Assembly (NCBI GenBank): GCA_022566535.1
Contig: JADFIR010000001.1
Location: forward strand, 112,195-176,194
Direction of reading: 5' to 3'
Length of the DNA: 64,000 bases
Origin: Planctomycetota bacterium
GTDB lineage: Bacteria; Planctomycetota; Phycisphaerae; Phycisphaerales; SM1A02
A program made the position numbers and the translations under genes. Shown here one piece after another: positions 42,866 to 49,786 of this stretch (position 1 is the stretch's first letter; every line of letters begins with the position of its first letter). Below the pieces are notes generated by a model, which saw only the letters and a program-made list of their open reading frames with translations, ran no database searches and had not been told where the DNA came from.

Positions 42866-42894
42866 GGTCAAACGCCGAGACTTCTTCCATAAAG

Positions 42895-42920
42895 CCGCGA
42901 CCGGTGGTCGCGGTCTTCTC
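42895..42920 (+). terminator. Terminator after glmS
   Basis: A perfect 8-bp stem CCGCGACC/GGTCGCGG with a 3-base loop lies 29 bp after the glmS stop and is followed by TCTTCTC. The pyrimidine tail is short, so it is a probable but weak intrinsic terminator. Confidence 0.6.
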
Positions 42921-42954
42921 CCACGCGCAGCAGCCGGCATCCGATGCGCGCCGT

Positions 42955-43042
42955 CCCATAGCCCCCGGCTCCGCCGGGGGACTCCTCTGGTCTGCCGGTT
43001 GAAGATCAACAGCGTGGCCCCGGGCAAGCCCGGGGCTATGTA
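42955..43042. repeat. 88-bp double-palindrome (BIME-like) repeat, left copy
   Basis: The unit contains CCCCCGGC-TCC-GCCGGGGG, a 38-bp conserved spacer, and CCCCGGGC-AA-GCCCGGGG followed by CTATGTA. It matches 45351-45438 with only about two differences. Weak similarity extends some 25 bp further left. The two copies are direct repeats flanking the accessory island. Confidence 0.85.
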
Positions 43043-43098
43043 AGGGCGATCCGCGGCCGACCGGCCCGAGCGTTTCGGTGGAGACACGCACTCCGTAG

Positions 43099-43218
43099 GT
43101 GGTAGACTACCCCGTCGAAGAAGGCGGCAACACCGCCCACTTCATGCTCCGCTGGGTCGCCACGACCCTTCGCAAAGGGCCGTGGAGCGAGACCGCCAGC
43201 GCGACGAGTGGGGCGTGA
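43099..43218 (+). pseudogene. C-terminal remnant of a fibronectin-like planctomycete protein
   Basis: The plus frame reads VVDYPVEEGGNTAHFMLRWV and then an RKGPWSETASATSGA tail with a natural stop at 43216-43218. A stop lies just upstream, so no start or domain is left. The stretch recalls the recurrent ...ALRWV...GPWSET... ends of planctomycete proteins. It appears to be truncated by the repeat and insertion events at this site. Confidence 0.5.
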
Positions 43219-43309
43219 AGAGAATGGCGAATGGCGTGGCGCGGAAACGTTCCGACACAAAGCGCACCGCGGGTGTCGCTACTGCAATCTTGGATGGGAG
43301 GCGTAGAGT

Positions 43310-44707
43310 ATGCCCCTTGAGGAGTTGACACCTCAAACGCGAGCAAAGCTTGAGGGGGCTTCTGCTTGGGAAAATCCAGGGCGACTGAAGCTCACGCCGA
43401 ATTGGGTGCCGCTGCACAAAGCAAAGAAATCTGCGCCTGCATTGACCGGGTTGTACGCCCTGGGTTTGCCGCGCGGACTCAGATACGACAAAGGCCAGAC
43501 ACGCATTGTCTACATCGGTTCGGCGAAAGACCTCTGCAAACGTCTCGGAACTCACTCCCGAACCCCCCCAAATGACGTCATTGGACGGCTCCAAGCCACG
43601 TTTACCGACAAACCATTGGCGACGTGGTGGGCAATTCCAGCCCTCTCGAGAAAATGGCTGCTGGGTTTCGAGGGACAATCCCTATGGGCCTTCGAACGCA
43701 CGTTTGGAACTGTCCCAATCGGCAATCTCGATATCCCGGAGTCCACTGTATCGGAACGATGCGAGGGGTTGGTGGTTTTCACGCCATGTACCGCCCTGGA
43801 TGACGCGCCTGCACTCGAAGAATACGCGAAACTGATCGGCAGTATTTTGGTGCGCGAGAAGAAGACTCCGATCGGAGATCCTTCCCAGATCACTATGTCC
43901 TTGCGATTGTCTGACAGGGGCGAATTGATATGCGGTCCAGAAGAGTATACTGCCGCTCGGTTCTACTCTCCGGAAGAATTCGACCGCAAGCGGAAAGGGG
44001 AAAGCAACCTCCCGGCCGAGGACGACAACCCGATAGCGGATATAGATTTTGTAATCCATGAGATGAATGTCGCCGTGTGGCCGGTCGAAAAAATGAAGCA
44101 CTTGATCGGCATTTGTAGTCGATTGGCGCCGGAAGAGAGGCGCAGGCAAGGCAGCGTGAAGCGGTTTCAGTCGTCCACGCGCGAAGTTCCCACTCCTCGC
44201 ACCTGGGGTGAGGTCGCGATCGTTCAAGGGCGACTCCTTGCCGGTACGTGGTTTCCGTCCTCGCGCACACGGGTCAAGATTCTCTGCGGCAAGGAACTGC
44301 TCGGTCAGGCATTCCTTTTTGCAAAAAGCGAACATGGCGAGTCTCGAATCCGGGGAGAAGACATCTCGGATCTTCCACAAAGAACAGGCTGGCGTCCCCG
44401 CCTGTGGAAGGATGAGGCGGCAGAAGACAGTCAATCGCCCCGGATGAAGAACTTCGTCGCAAAGATGAACGCAAGCATTGAGCGAACAAACGCAGTGATC
44501 TCCAACCTTGAGGAGCGGGTGTATGAGGGGCGTTCTGATGAGCATGAGCTAGACCTTATGTTGAAGAAGCAACGAGGTGAGGTCAAAGATTGGATTGAGA
44601 GGCTGGGTAGACTGCGGAGAATTGAAACTCGCCAGCGCCTAGCAACCACGGCAAGACTGATCGAGTCACTTTTCCAGAACACGTCCGAGGAACTTGGTCG
44701 TTCATAG
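43310..44707 (+). CDS. GIY-YIG-like nuclease domain protein in an accessory island
   Basis: This 465-residue protein is not assigned to a known named family. A GIY-YIG-type core is visible at residues 47-83: G47-L-Y then V-Y68-I-G70, and SAKDLCKRLGTHSR with the expected Arg 78. The middle (about 95-330) has no recognised domain. The C-terminal 90 residues form a long charged helix, possibly a coiled coil. The GGGAGG ribosome binding site supports ATG 43310. The composition is less GC-rich than its neighbours, and it is flanked by gene fragments, so it looks laterally acquired. A role in defense or mobility is inferred. Confidence 0.72.
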   Translation: MPLEELTPQTRAKLEGASAWENPGRLKLTPNWVPLHKAKKSAPALTGLYALGLPRGLRYDKGQTRIVYIGSAKDLCKRLGTHSRTPPNDVIGRLQATFTDKPLATWWAIPALSRKWLLGFEGQSLWAFERTFGTVPIGNLDIPESTVSERCEGLVVFTPCTALDDAPALEEYAKLIGSILVREKKTPIGDPSQITMSLRLSDRGELICGPEEYTAARFYSPEEFDRKRKGESNLPAEDDNPIADIDFVIHEMNVAVWPVEKMKHLIGICSRLAPEERRRQGSVKRFQSSTREVPTPRTWGEVAIVQGRLLAGTWFPSSRTRVKILCGKELLGQAFLFAKSEHGESRIRGEDISDLPQRTGWRPRLWKDEAAEDSQSPRMKNFVAKMNASIERTNAVISNLEERVYEGRSDEHELDLMLKKQRGEVKDWIERLGRLRRIETRQRLATTARLIESLFQNTSEELGRS

Positions 44708-44909
44708 CCTCCCTGGCCGCCCCGACATCGACGCCTTCGAGGCCGTCATGACCCGCGAGGACCGCACCAAAGGCTTCTTCGTCGCGTTCGACTACACCAG
44801 CGACGCCCTGCGCGAAATCGACGCCTTCTTCCGCAAGAGCGGCAAGGTGATCGTGGCGCTGACGGTGCGGGAGATACTGGAGGAGGAGATTGCGAAGAAG
44901 CTGGCCTAA
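44694..44909 (+). pseudogene. C-terminal fragment of a DNA methyltransferase/Mrr-like protein
   Basis: A 71-residue tail reads DIDAFEAVMTREDRTKGFFV followed by AFDYTSDALREIDAFF and VIVALTVREILEEE. This resembles the restriction-endonuclease-like end of site-specific DNA methylases. Only a TTG inside the preceding gene could start it, and no upstream catalytic domain is present. It is probably the right-hand remnant of a gene disrupted when the GIY-YIG gene arrived. Confidence 0.5.
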
Positions 44910-45005
44910 GACGCACCCCAGGCGTCCGGAGCCGGCAATTTTCCCGGACAGCAACCTTCGCAGCTTGCGGTTTCAATAGTTCCTCAACCCACTTTGGAGC
45001 ATCTT

Positions 45006-45260
45006 ATGAACGGATCCTACCTCCCTGAAGTGCCTGTTCGCATTGTCTATCTCGGACCCGACGGTGAAGAGGATTTAGACACGCAATTCGACGCGATTTG
45101 CGTTTGTGTCCCTCGAATTGGCGAGACTGTCGTCCCTCTCGCAGGTAGCTCAAGCGTGCGTGTCCATCGCGTTTATCACAAGTTCATAAAGAATGAAGAG
45201 ATGTCTCATGATCGTTTCGTCCAGTATGTCACGGTCGTGCTCAAAGATGCTGGAGCGTAA
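45006..45260 (+). CDS. Small protein of unknown function in the island
   Basis: This 84-residue protein begins MNGSYLPEVPVRIVYLGPDG and appears to form several beta strands (ICVCVPRIGETVVPL, VRVHRVYHKF) and a C-terminal FVQYVTVVLKDA strand. No domain is recognised. It has lower GC than the chromosomal neighbours. It lies between the methylase remnant and the right-hand 88-bp repeat, so it is part of the same accessory segment. Confidence 0.5.
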   Translation: MNGSYLPEVPVRIVYLGPDGEEDLDTQFDAICVCVPRIGETVVPLAGSSSVRVHRVYHKFIKNEEMSHDRFVQYVTVVLKDAGA

Positions 45261-45350
45261 TTGCGCAGCCGGTTGCCATCCCCACGCGACCCGGGCCGTC
45301 CCCGGCCCGAGTGATTCGCGACGAACAACCGGTGCCCGATGCGCCCCAAT

Positions 45351-45438
45351 CCCATAGCCCCCGGCTCCGCCGGGGGACTCCTCTGGTCTGCCGGTTGAAG
45401 ATCAGCAGTGTGGCCCCGGGCAAGCCCGGGGCTATGTA
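45351..45438. repeat. 88-bp double-palindrome (BIME-like) repeat, right copy
   Basis: Nearly identical to 42955-43042 in the same orientation (two mismatches in the spacer). It ends just before the REP-associated transposase gene, whose stop codon lies in CTATATGG (45452-45459). Confidence 0.85.
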
Positions 45439-45451
45439 GGGCCATGTAGGG

Positions 45452-46000
45452 CTATATGGGGGTGATCCAGGGAAACGGGATGGCGGGTAGTCCGCGGCGT
45501 GTGTTGTGTGCCTCGATGTATTCGGCGACGGCGTCAACAGTCTCATCTTCGAAAAGAAACACCTTCCAATAGCCGGCTGTCCAAATGCGCTTGCGGCCAT
45601 GATTGCCAGGACGGCGCAGAACTGCGCTGGAGGATGCGCCTTTGAGCTGGCCGACAAATGTGCCGATTGGCTCGCCAACCGGCCCGAAGAGCAGGTGTAC
45701 GTGTGTTGGCTCGATCGCAGCGGCATGGCAAGAACCGACCCCCGGCAAGCCGGGGGCTAAATAGGTGCCGAAAACGTTCGCCACGATCTGTATTTCTGCG
45801 ATGGTCAATTCCTTGGGTGCGTTCTTCATCAGCGATCGCGCGCGGCTGTGGGTTTCGGTATCGGGCATGTTCATTTGATGTCCAGCCCGTTTCAGTCGGC
45901 CGTACAGATCAAGCACCGCCGACCAATGTCCGCGTCGATCGCCGGGCAGCCACGTGCCATACGTGGTCCAAATGACGTGGATGCCCCGGGTTGCACCCAT
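45452..46000 (-). CDS. REP-associated tyrosine transposase (IS200/Y1 family), copy 1
   Basis: This 182-residue Y1 transposase-like protein has the opening IHVIWTTYGTWLPGDRRG, the HUH motif PTHVHLLF (H100, H102) and a likely nucleophile Tyr 144 (WTAGYWKVFLF). MGATRG at 46000 is preferred over a start 30 bases earlier. Residues 81-90 ([10 protein letters not shown]) are encoded by a REP-like palindrome (45739-45756) inside the gene. REP-like palindromes flank it on both sides, the usual arrangement for RAYT genes that act on REP sequences. No terminal IS ends or TnpB are seen. Confidence 0.85.
   Translation of the reverse strand: MGATRGIHVIWTTYGTWLPGDRRGHWSAVLDLYGRLKRAGHQMNMPDTETHSRARSLMKNAPKELTIAEIQIVANVFGTYLAPGLPGVGSCHAAAIEPTHVHLLFGPVGEPIGTFVGQLKGASSSAVLRRPGNHGRKRIWTAGYWKVFLFEDETVDAVAEYIEAHNTRRGLPAIPFPWITPI
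45739..45756. repeat. REP-like palindrome inside the RAYT coding sequence
   Basis: The perfect 8-bp stem CCCCCGGC-AA-GCCGGGGG, with the flank GCTAAAT like the elements at 27920 and 59739, lies in frame in the transposase gene, encoding APGLPGV just upstream of the HUH motif. Confidence 0.85.
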
Positions 46001-46026
46001 GCGCGCAATATACAGCCGATGCCCAT

Positions 46027-46117
46027 CCATATAGCCCCCGGCTCGCCGGGGGGTCCGTCCACGGCAAGAGGGCCCTTTCTGGGCGCACAGACGCTGCCGG
46101 CCGCGGGATATATGGGG
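46027..46117. repeat. REP-like palindromic region upstream of the RAYT gene
   Basis: The palindrome CCCCCGGC-TC-GCCGGGGG (46035-46052) is preceded by CCATATAG (46027-46034), which is the inverted match of CTATATGG at 45452-45459. A second ATATATGGGGG occurs at about 46109. The RAYT gene is thus bracketed by inverted ends about 580 bp apart. Confidence 0.65.
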
Positions 46118-46149
46118 GCCTCTTGTTTCCTGCGCGGGGCGAACGATCC

Positions 46150-47004
46150 ATGTTCATCATTCACGAGCCGCAGCTTGCGACGCTGGCGCAGAAGCCGTCG
46201 TGGACGAATCGAGCGGGCAACGTCGATCGTGCGGCGTGTGTCGAGGTGCGGCAGATCGAGGTGTGGCGGGCGGCGCGTATGCAGCCGGCGCGCACGGGCA
46301 ACGGCCGCATCAGCACGGGAATCGTGTCGCTTACCGCGGACTGGCTCCTGCGGCTGCACAATCGCCGGATGCCGCGGGCGCTGTCGGGCGACTTCCGAAC
46401 CGCTCAGGCCAATGCGATGCGGCCGCCGACGATGGAGCCGCAGGGGTATGTACGGCGGGGTCTGACACCGGGCCTGCCATCGCCGTACCCGGACTTCGGG
46501 CTGCACGGCAACCCCAACAGGGGAGTGACACGCACGAAGATGCTGGGGATTCGCCAGGACTGGGAGCATCCGCTGCGCGTCGAGTTGTGGCAGCTCAGCC
46601 CGCCGCTTCGCAGGCCATTCCTCATCTGCCCGCATCCCCGGAATTGCACCCACGGTCCGGATGGACGCGGTAACGAACGGGACCCGCGCCTGCCCGGGCT
46701 GAGCACGATCCGGCGCGGGTTCAAAAGCAACATGGACATTTGTCCCCAACGCGTCTTGAAGTTGTTCATGGTGTTATGCACAGAGGCGGAGCTTGCTGAT
46801 TCTCTGATCGCCCGGTGGTGGATTGACAGTCTGCCGCTATGTATGCGCCGCAAGCAGCACCCGACCATCGCGCGGCTCGTGGAGCGCTACGGCATGTTGT
46901 TTCACCCGCGCCGGCTTCTTTGCCAGCGATGTTTGGGTGTGAAGTACAACGAGAGTCCGGAGACGATTCGTCGGCTTCGCATGCGCACGGCAAGAGGCGA
47001 TTGA
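46150..47004 (+). CDS. Cysteine-containing protein of unknown function
   Basis: This 284-residue protein is not recognised. The first half is rich in Arg and has RISTGIVSLTADWLLRLHNR. The second half carries possible zinc-ligand pairs (LICPHPRNCTHG and LLCQRCLGVKYNE) that suggest a DNA-binding or structural metal site. The start at ATG 46150 avoids the REP region upstream, which the longer frame would include. It lies next to the RAYT gene at the edge of the accessory region and may be part of it. Confidence 0.55.
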   Translation: MFIIHEPQLATLAQKPSWTNRAGNVDRAACVEVRQIEVWRAARMQPARTGNGRISTGIVSLTADWLLRLHNRRMPRALSGDFRTAQANAMRPPTMEPQGYVRRGLTPGLPSPYPDFGLHGNPNRGVTRTKMLGIRQDWEHPLRVELWQLSPPLRRPFLICPHPRNCTHGPDGRGNERDPRLPGLSTIRRGFKSNMDICPQRVLKLFMVLCTEAELADSLIARWWIDSLPLCMRRKQHPTIARLVERYGMLFHPRRLLCQRCLGVKYNESPETIRRLRMRTARGD

Positions 47005-47032
47005 TCGCGTCATTCTCCTAGCCCGCGGCTCG

Positions 47033-47088
47033 CTCGCCCCTAACCCCTAACCCCTAACTCCTGACCCCTCATCGCTCATCGCTCATCG
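47033..47088 (+). repeat. Heptameric tandem repeat, mixed CTAACCC and CTCATCG units (8 units)
   Basis: Phased units include CTCGCCC, CTAACCC twice, CTAACTC, CTGACCC and CTCATCG three times. The CTCATCG units overlap the 3' end of the next minus-strand gene and encode its final residues (SDER) and stop codon. Confidence 0.85.
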
Positions 47089-48298
47089 CTTTGATCTCTT
47101 GTTCGGTTTGAATCAGTCGCCTGGCCATGGACCGCCGGGCCGGGGCCGTGACTTCGATCAAGACGGCGCCGAGCAGCAGGGCCATGGTGAGTTTCGAGGA
47201 GATGGTTGCGCTGTGGACGGCGATGGCCGTGACGGCGAGTTGAGTCGGCCCCGCCGCCATCGAGCCCAGGACCAGTCGCATGGTTCGTAGAGCGCGCCGC
47301 TGGCCGAGGACCATGGCCCCCGTAAACGCTCCCAGCCAGCGTCCATCGCCGCTGAGCACCATGAAGACCACGATCGGCCAGACGGCAAAATCTTGATACA
47401 GGTCAACTTTGATCGCGACCGAAGCCGCGAGCGCCGGCACGATGATCGACCGCACGAAAGCGGCGAGAAAGGAGGGCACAGGAACCTTCTTTCTGAACGG
47501 TGCGGTAGACCAACTCACCGGCGCCGCCAGCAGTGGGGCCGCGATCGCCAAGCCACCCCAGCCCGTCATCGCCCACAACGCCCAGCCGGCGGTCACCAGC
47601 GCCATCAGTGTGGCGAACCGCCCCGCCGTCTGCACCATCGCCGCGCCGCCAAGCTCGGCCTGATTCGCGGCCTCGTGATCCATGGCGGTGAGCACCCACG
47701 GCCCCATCGCCACCGCCGACGCGATGAGCGCCGATTCGGCAACTCCCTCATCCCACAGCCAACGCAGGGCAAAGAACGCCAGGCCCCCGGACACGGCAGC
47801 GGACCAGGCGCCGACGCTCAACGGGCCGACGAACCCGGGGCGACTTGGGCGGTCTTGTACGGCGATGACCCCCGCTCCCAGCAGGGTCAACACAACGATG
47901 GCGGATGTGAAGAGTCGAACCGGTCGCTGGTGAGCCCACGTTGCGTCCTGCCAGATGCCTTGGGCTTGTTCGAGCTCCCGGGCATGCTCTATTGCGAGTT
48001 GTGCCGTCTGCTGAGCGTCGAGCTTGGCATGCTCAGCCGCAATGAGATCAGCCCCGTGTCGGCCGGTGAGCTGTTGCAAGGCCAGGCGCTCTTGCACCCC
48101 GCCGAGGAGCATCACTTCATACTGGTCCGGCATCACCCGGCCGAAGATCGTCGGTCCGAGCATGAGTCCGCTGATGAGGCCGCCGACCACTGCCCATCCG
48201 GGACAGCGTGCCCATCGCAACAGCGCCGCCCAGCCCGCCGGCACGAGCACCAACATAGCGAGCATCGCGAGGACCGAACCGTCCATCGACCAAAGCAT
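47069..48298 (-). CDS. Polytopic membrane protein, Na+/H+ antiporter-like
   Basis: This 409-residue protein has about ten hydrophobic helices. The segment VVGGLISGLMLGPTIFGRVM recalls the first re-entrant helices of the CPA/Na+-H+ exchanger family, but the central charged hydrophilic stretch (about 75-125) and the lack of a clear DD or ND ion motif make the assignment weak. The C-terminus reaches into heptad repeats. The start is MLWSMDGS at 48298 or the Met four codons later. It is divergent from folP. Confidence 0.6.
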   Translation of the reverse strand: MLWSMDGSVLAMLAMLVLVPAGWAALLRWARCPGWAVVGGLISGLMLGPTIFGRVMPDQYEVMLLGGVQERLALQQLTGRHGADLIAAEHAKLDAQQTAQLAIEHARELEQAQGIWQDATWAHQRPVRLFTSAIVVLTLLGAGVIAVQDRPSRPGFVGPLSVGAWSAAVSGGLAFFALRWLWDEGVAESALIASAVAMGPWVLTAMDHEAANQAELGGAAMVQTAGRFATLMALVTAGWALWAMTGWGGLAIAAPLLAAPVSWSTAPFRKKVPVPSFLAAFVRSIIVPALAASVAIKVDLYQDFAVWPIVVFMVLSGDGRWLGAFTGAMVLGQRRALRTMRLVLGSMAAGPTQLAVTAIAVHSATISSKLTMALLLGAVLIEVTAPARRSMARRLIQTEQEIKAMSDER

Positions 48299-48397
48299 AG
48301 CCCGCCGGCTCCGTTTCACCACAAGTCGAAGACCGTCGCGCCGCGCCGCTGGGCGAGCGGAGCCTAAACTGTCCGATACGTGCGAAGGTGCAACGCA

Positions 48398-49276
48398 ATG
48401 GACGTCAGCGATATGTGGAAGGTTGGTTCGGACCGATCGCTTCAGCTCGATCAACCGCGGCTGATGGGCGTGCTCAACATCACGCCCGACAGCTTCTCCG
48501 ACGGCGGATCTTTCGTGACGGCGGACCGAGCCGTGGATCATGGGCTGCGGATGGTCGATGATGGGGCGAGCATCATCGACGTGGGCGGCGAATCCACTCG
48601 GCCGGGCGCACAGCGCGTCAGCGTTGAGGAGCAGGTCGAGCGAACCGTGGGGGTGATCGAACGGCTGCGGCGCGAGACTGATGTGCTGATCTCAATCGAC
48701 ACGACGCAAAGTGCCGTGGCCGAAGCGGCGCTGGAAGCCGGGGCGGACATTATCAACGATGTCGCGGCCGGCACCGAGGACGAACGCATGTTCGAGCTGG
48801 CGGGCCGGCGGCGCTGCGGCCTGGTGCTTATGCACCGGCTGCGGCCACCCGATGCCGACTCCTACAGCGACCAATACCGAAACCCGCCGGTCTATGACGA
48901 TGTGGTGGCAACAGTACGTGATTATCTTATTGATCGATGTCAGGCGGCGATTGGCGAGGGGGTCGATCCATCGGCGATTGTGATCGACCCGGGGCTGGGG
49001 TTCGGCAAGACGGTCCGGCAGAACTACCAACTGATCGGGGGCATCGGTGCGCTGCTGGGCATCGGCTATCCGGTGTTGAGCTCCGCCAGCCGTAAGAGCT
49101 TTATCGGTGCGGTCAGCGGCGTGGCCGAGCCGAGCGACCGAATCATCGGCTCCACAGCCGTCAGCGTCATGCATTGGCTGGCCGGGGTGCGGCTGTTCCG
49201 TGTCCACGACGTGGCGGCACATCGCCAAGCCCTGGCCGTGGCCGCCGCGGCCCGCCCAGCGCCGCAGCCCGTTTGA
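48398..49276 (+). CDS. folP: Dihydropteroate synthase
   Basis: This 292-residue folate pathway enzyme condenses pterin pyrophosphate with p-aminobenzoate. Signature motifs are LMGVLNITPDSFSDGGSF and IIDVGGESTRPGAQRVS. The ISIDTTQSAVAEAALEAGAD, DPGLGFGKTVRQNYQLI and SSASRKSFIG motifs follow. The ATG at 48398 is chosen; an in-frame GTG at 48380 is possible. It is 52 bases upstream of trxA. Folate metabolism is also represented by the cyclo-ligase at 40 kb. Confidence 0.94.
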   Translation: MDVSDMWKVGSDRSLQLDQPRLMGVLNITPDSFSDGGSFVTADRAVDHGLRMVDDGASIIDVGGESTRPGAQRVSVEEQVERTVGVIERLRRETDVLISIDTTQSAVAEAALEAGADIINDVAAGTEDERMFELAGRRRCGLVLMHRLRPPDADSYSDQYRNPPVYDDVVATVRDYLIDRCQAAIGEGVDPSAIVIDPGLGFGKTVRQNYQLIGGIGALLGIGYPVLSSASRKSFIGAVSGVAEPSDRIIGSTAVSVMHWLAGVRLFRVHDVAAHRQALAVAAAARPAPQPV

Positions 49277-49328
49277 TGCCGCCGCTGAGTCTGCTACGAT
49301 GGGCAGATTACCCAACGGAGACCTCAAC

Positions 49329-49661
49329 ATGGCCAGCCCGGATGTATACGAATTCACCGATGGCAACTTCGAGACGGACGTGATCGGCTCCAGCGATCCC
49401 GTGCTGGTAGATTTCTGGGCCGAATGGTGCCAGCCCTGCCATCTGATCGCCCCCACCATCGATGAGCTGGCCAGCGAGTACAAGGGAAAGGTCAAGATTG
49501 GCAAGCTCGACACCGACGCGAATCAAAATGTGTCGATCAAGTACGGCATCAGCGCGATCCCGACCGTCATCCTGTTCCACAGCGGCGAGGTCAAGAAGAA
49601 GTTCGTCGGGCTGACCTCGAAGGATCAGTTCAAAGCCGCGCTGGACGAGCTGAGCGCGTGA
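49329..49661 (+). CDS. trxA: Thioredoxin with WCQPC active site
   Basis: This 110-residue thioredoxin has the fold motif PVLVDFWAEW-CQPC-HLIAP and the cis-Pro loop ISAIPTVILF. The active site is W33-C-Q35-P-C37, where the usual Gly is replaced by Gln, which could shift the redox potential. GGAGAC at 49317 serves as the ribosome binding site, so the ATG at 49329 is secure; longer frames run into folP. Confidence 0.93.
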   Translation: MASPDVYEFTDGNFETDVIGSSDPVLVDFWAEWCQPCHLIAPTIDELASEYKGKVKIGKLDTDANQNVSIKYGISAIPTVILFHSGEVKKKFVGLTSKDQFKAALDELSA

Positions 49662-49786
49662 GAAGAATCCCGCTATGTCTTTGCGCGTAATGTTCCCCAA
49701 GTGCCCTGCATGGAAATGCGGGGCTGCTTGTGCGCGCGGTAGTTCACGTGCGCCGCGCCAGCCGGCGGGATAGGTATCATTCGCCG

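Noticed and set aside
45991..46149. Extension of the unknown protein at 46150 to a start at 45991
   Set aside because: The added residues are encoded by the REP-like region upstream of the RAYT gene and overlap that gene's start; the ATG at 46150 is more plausible.
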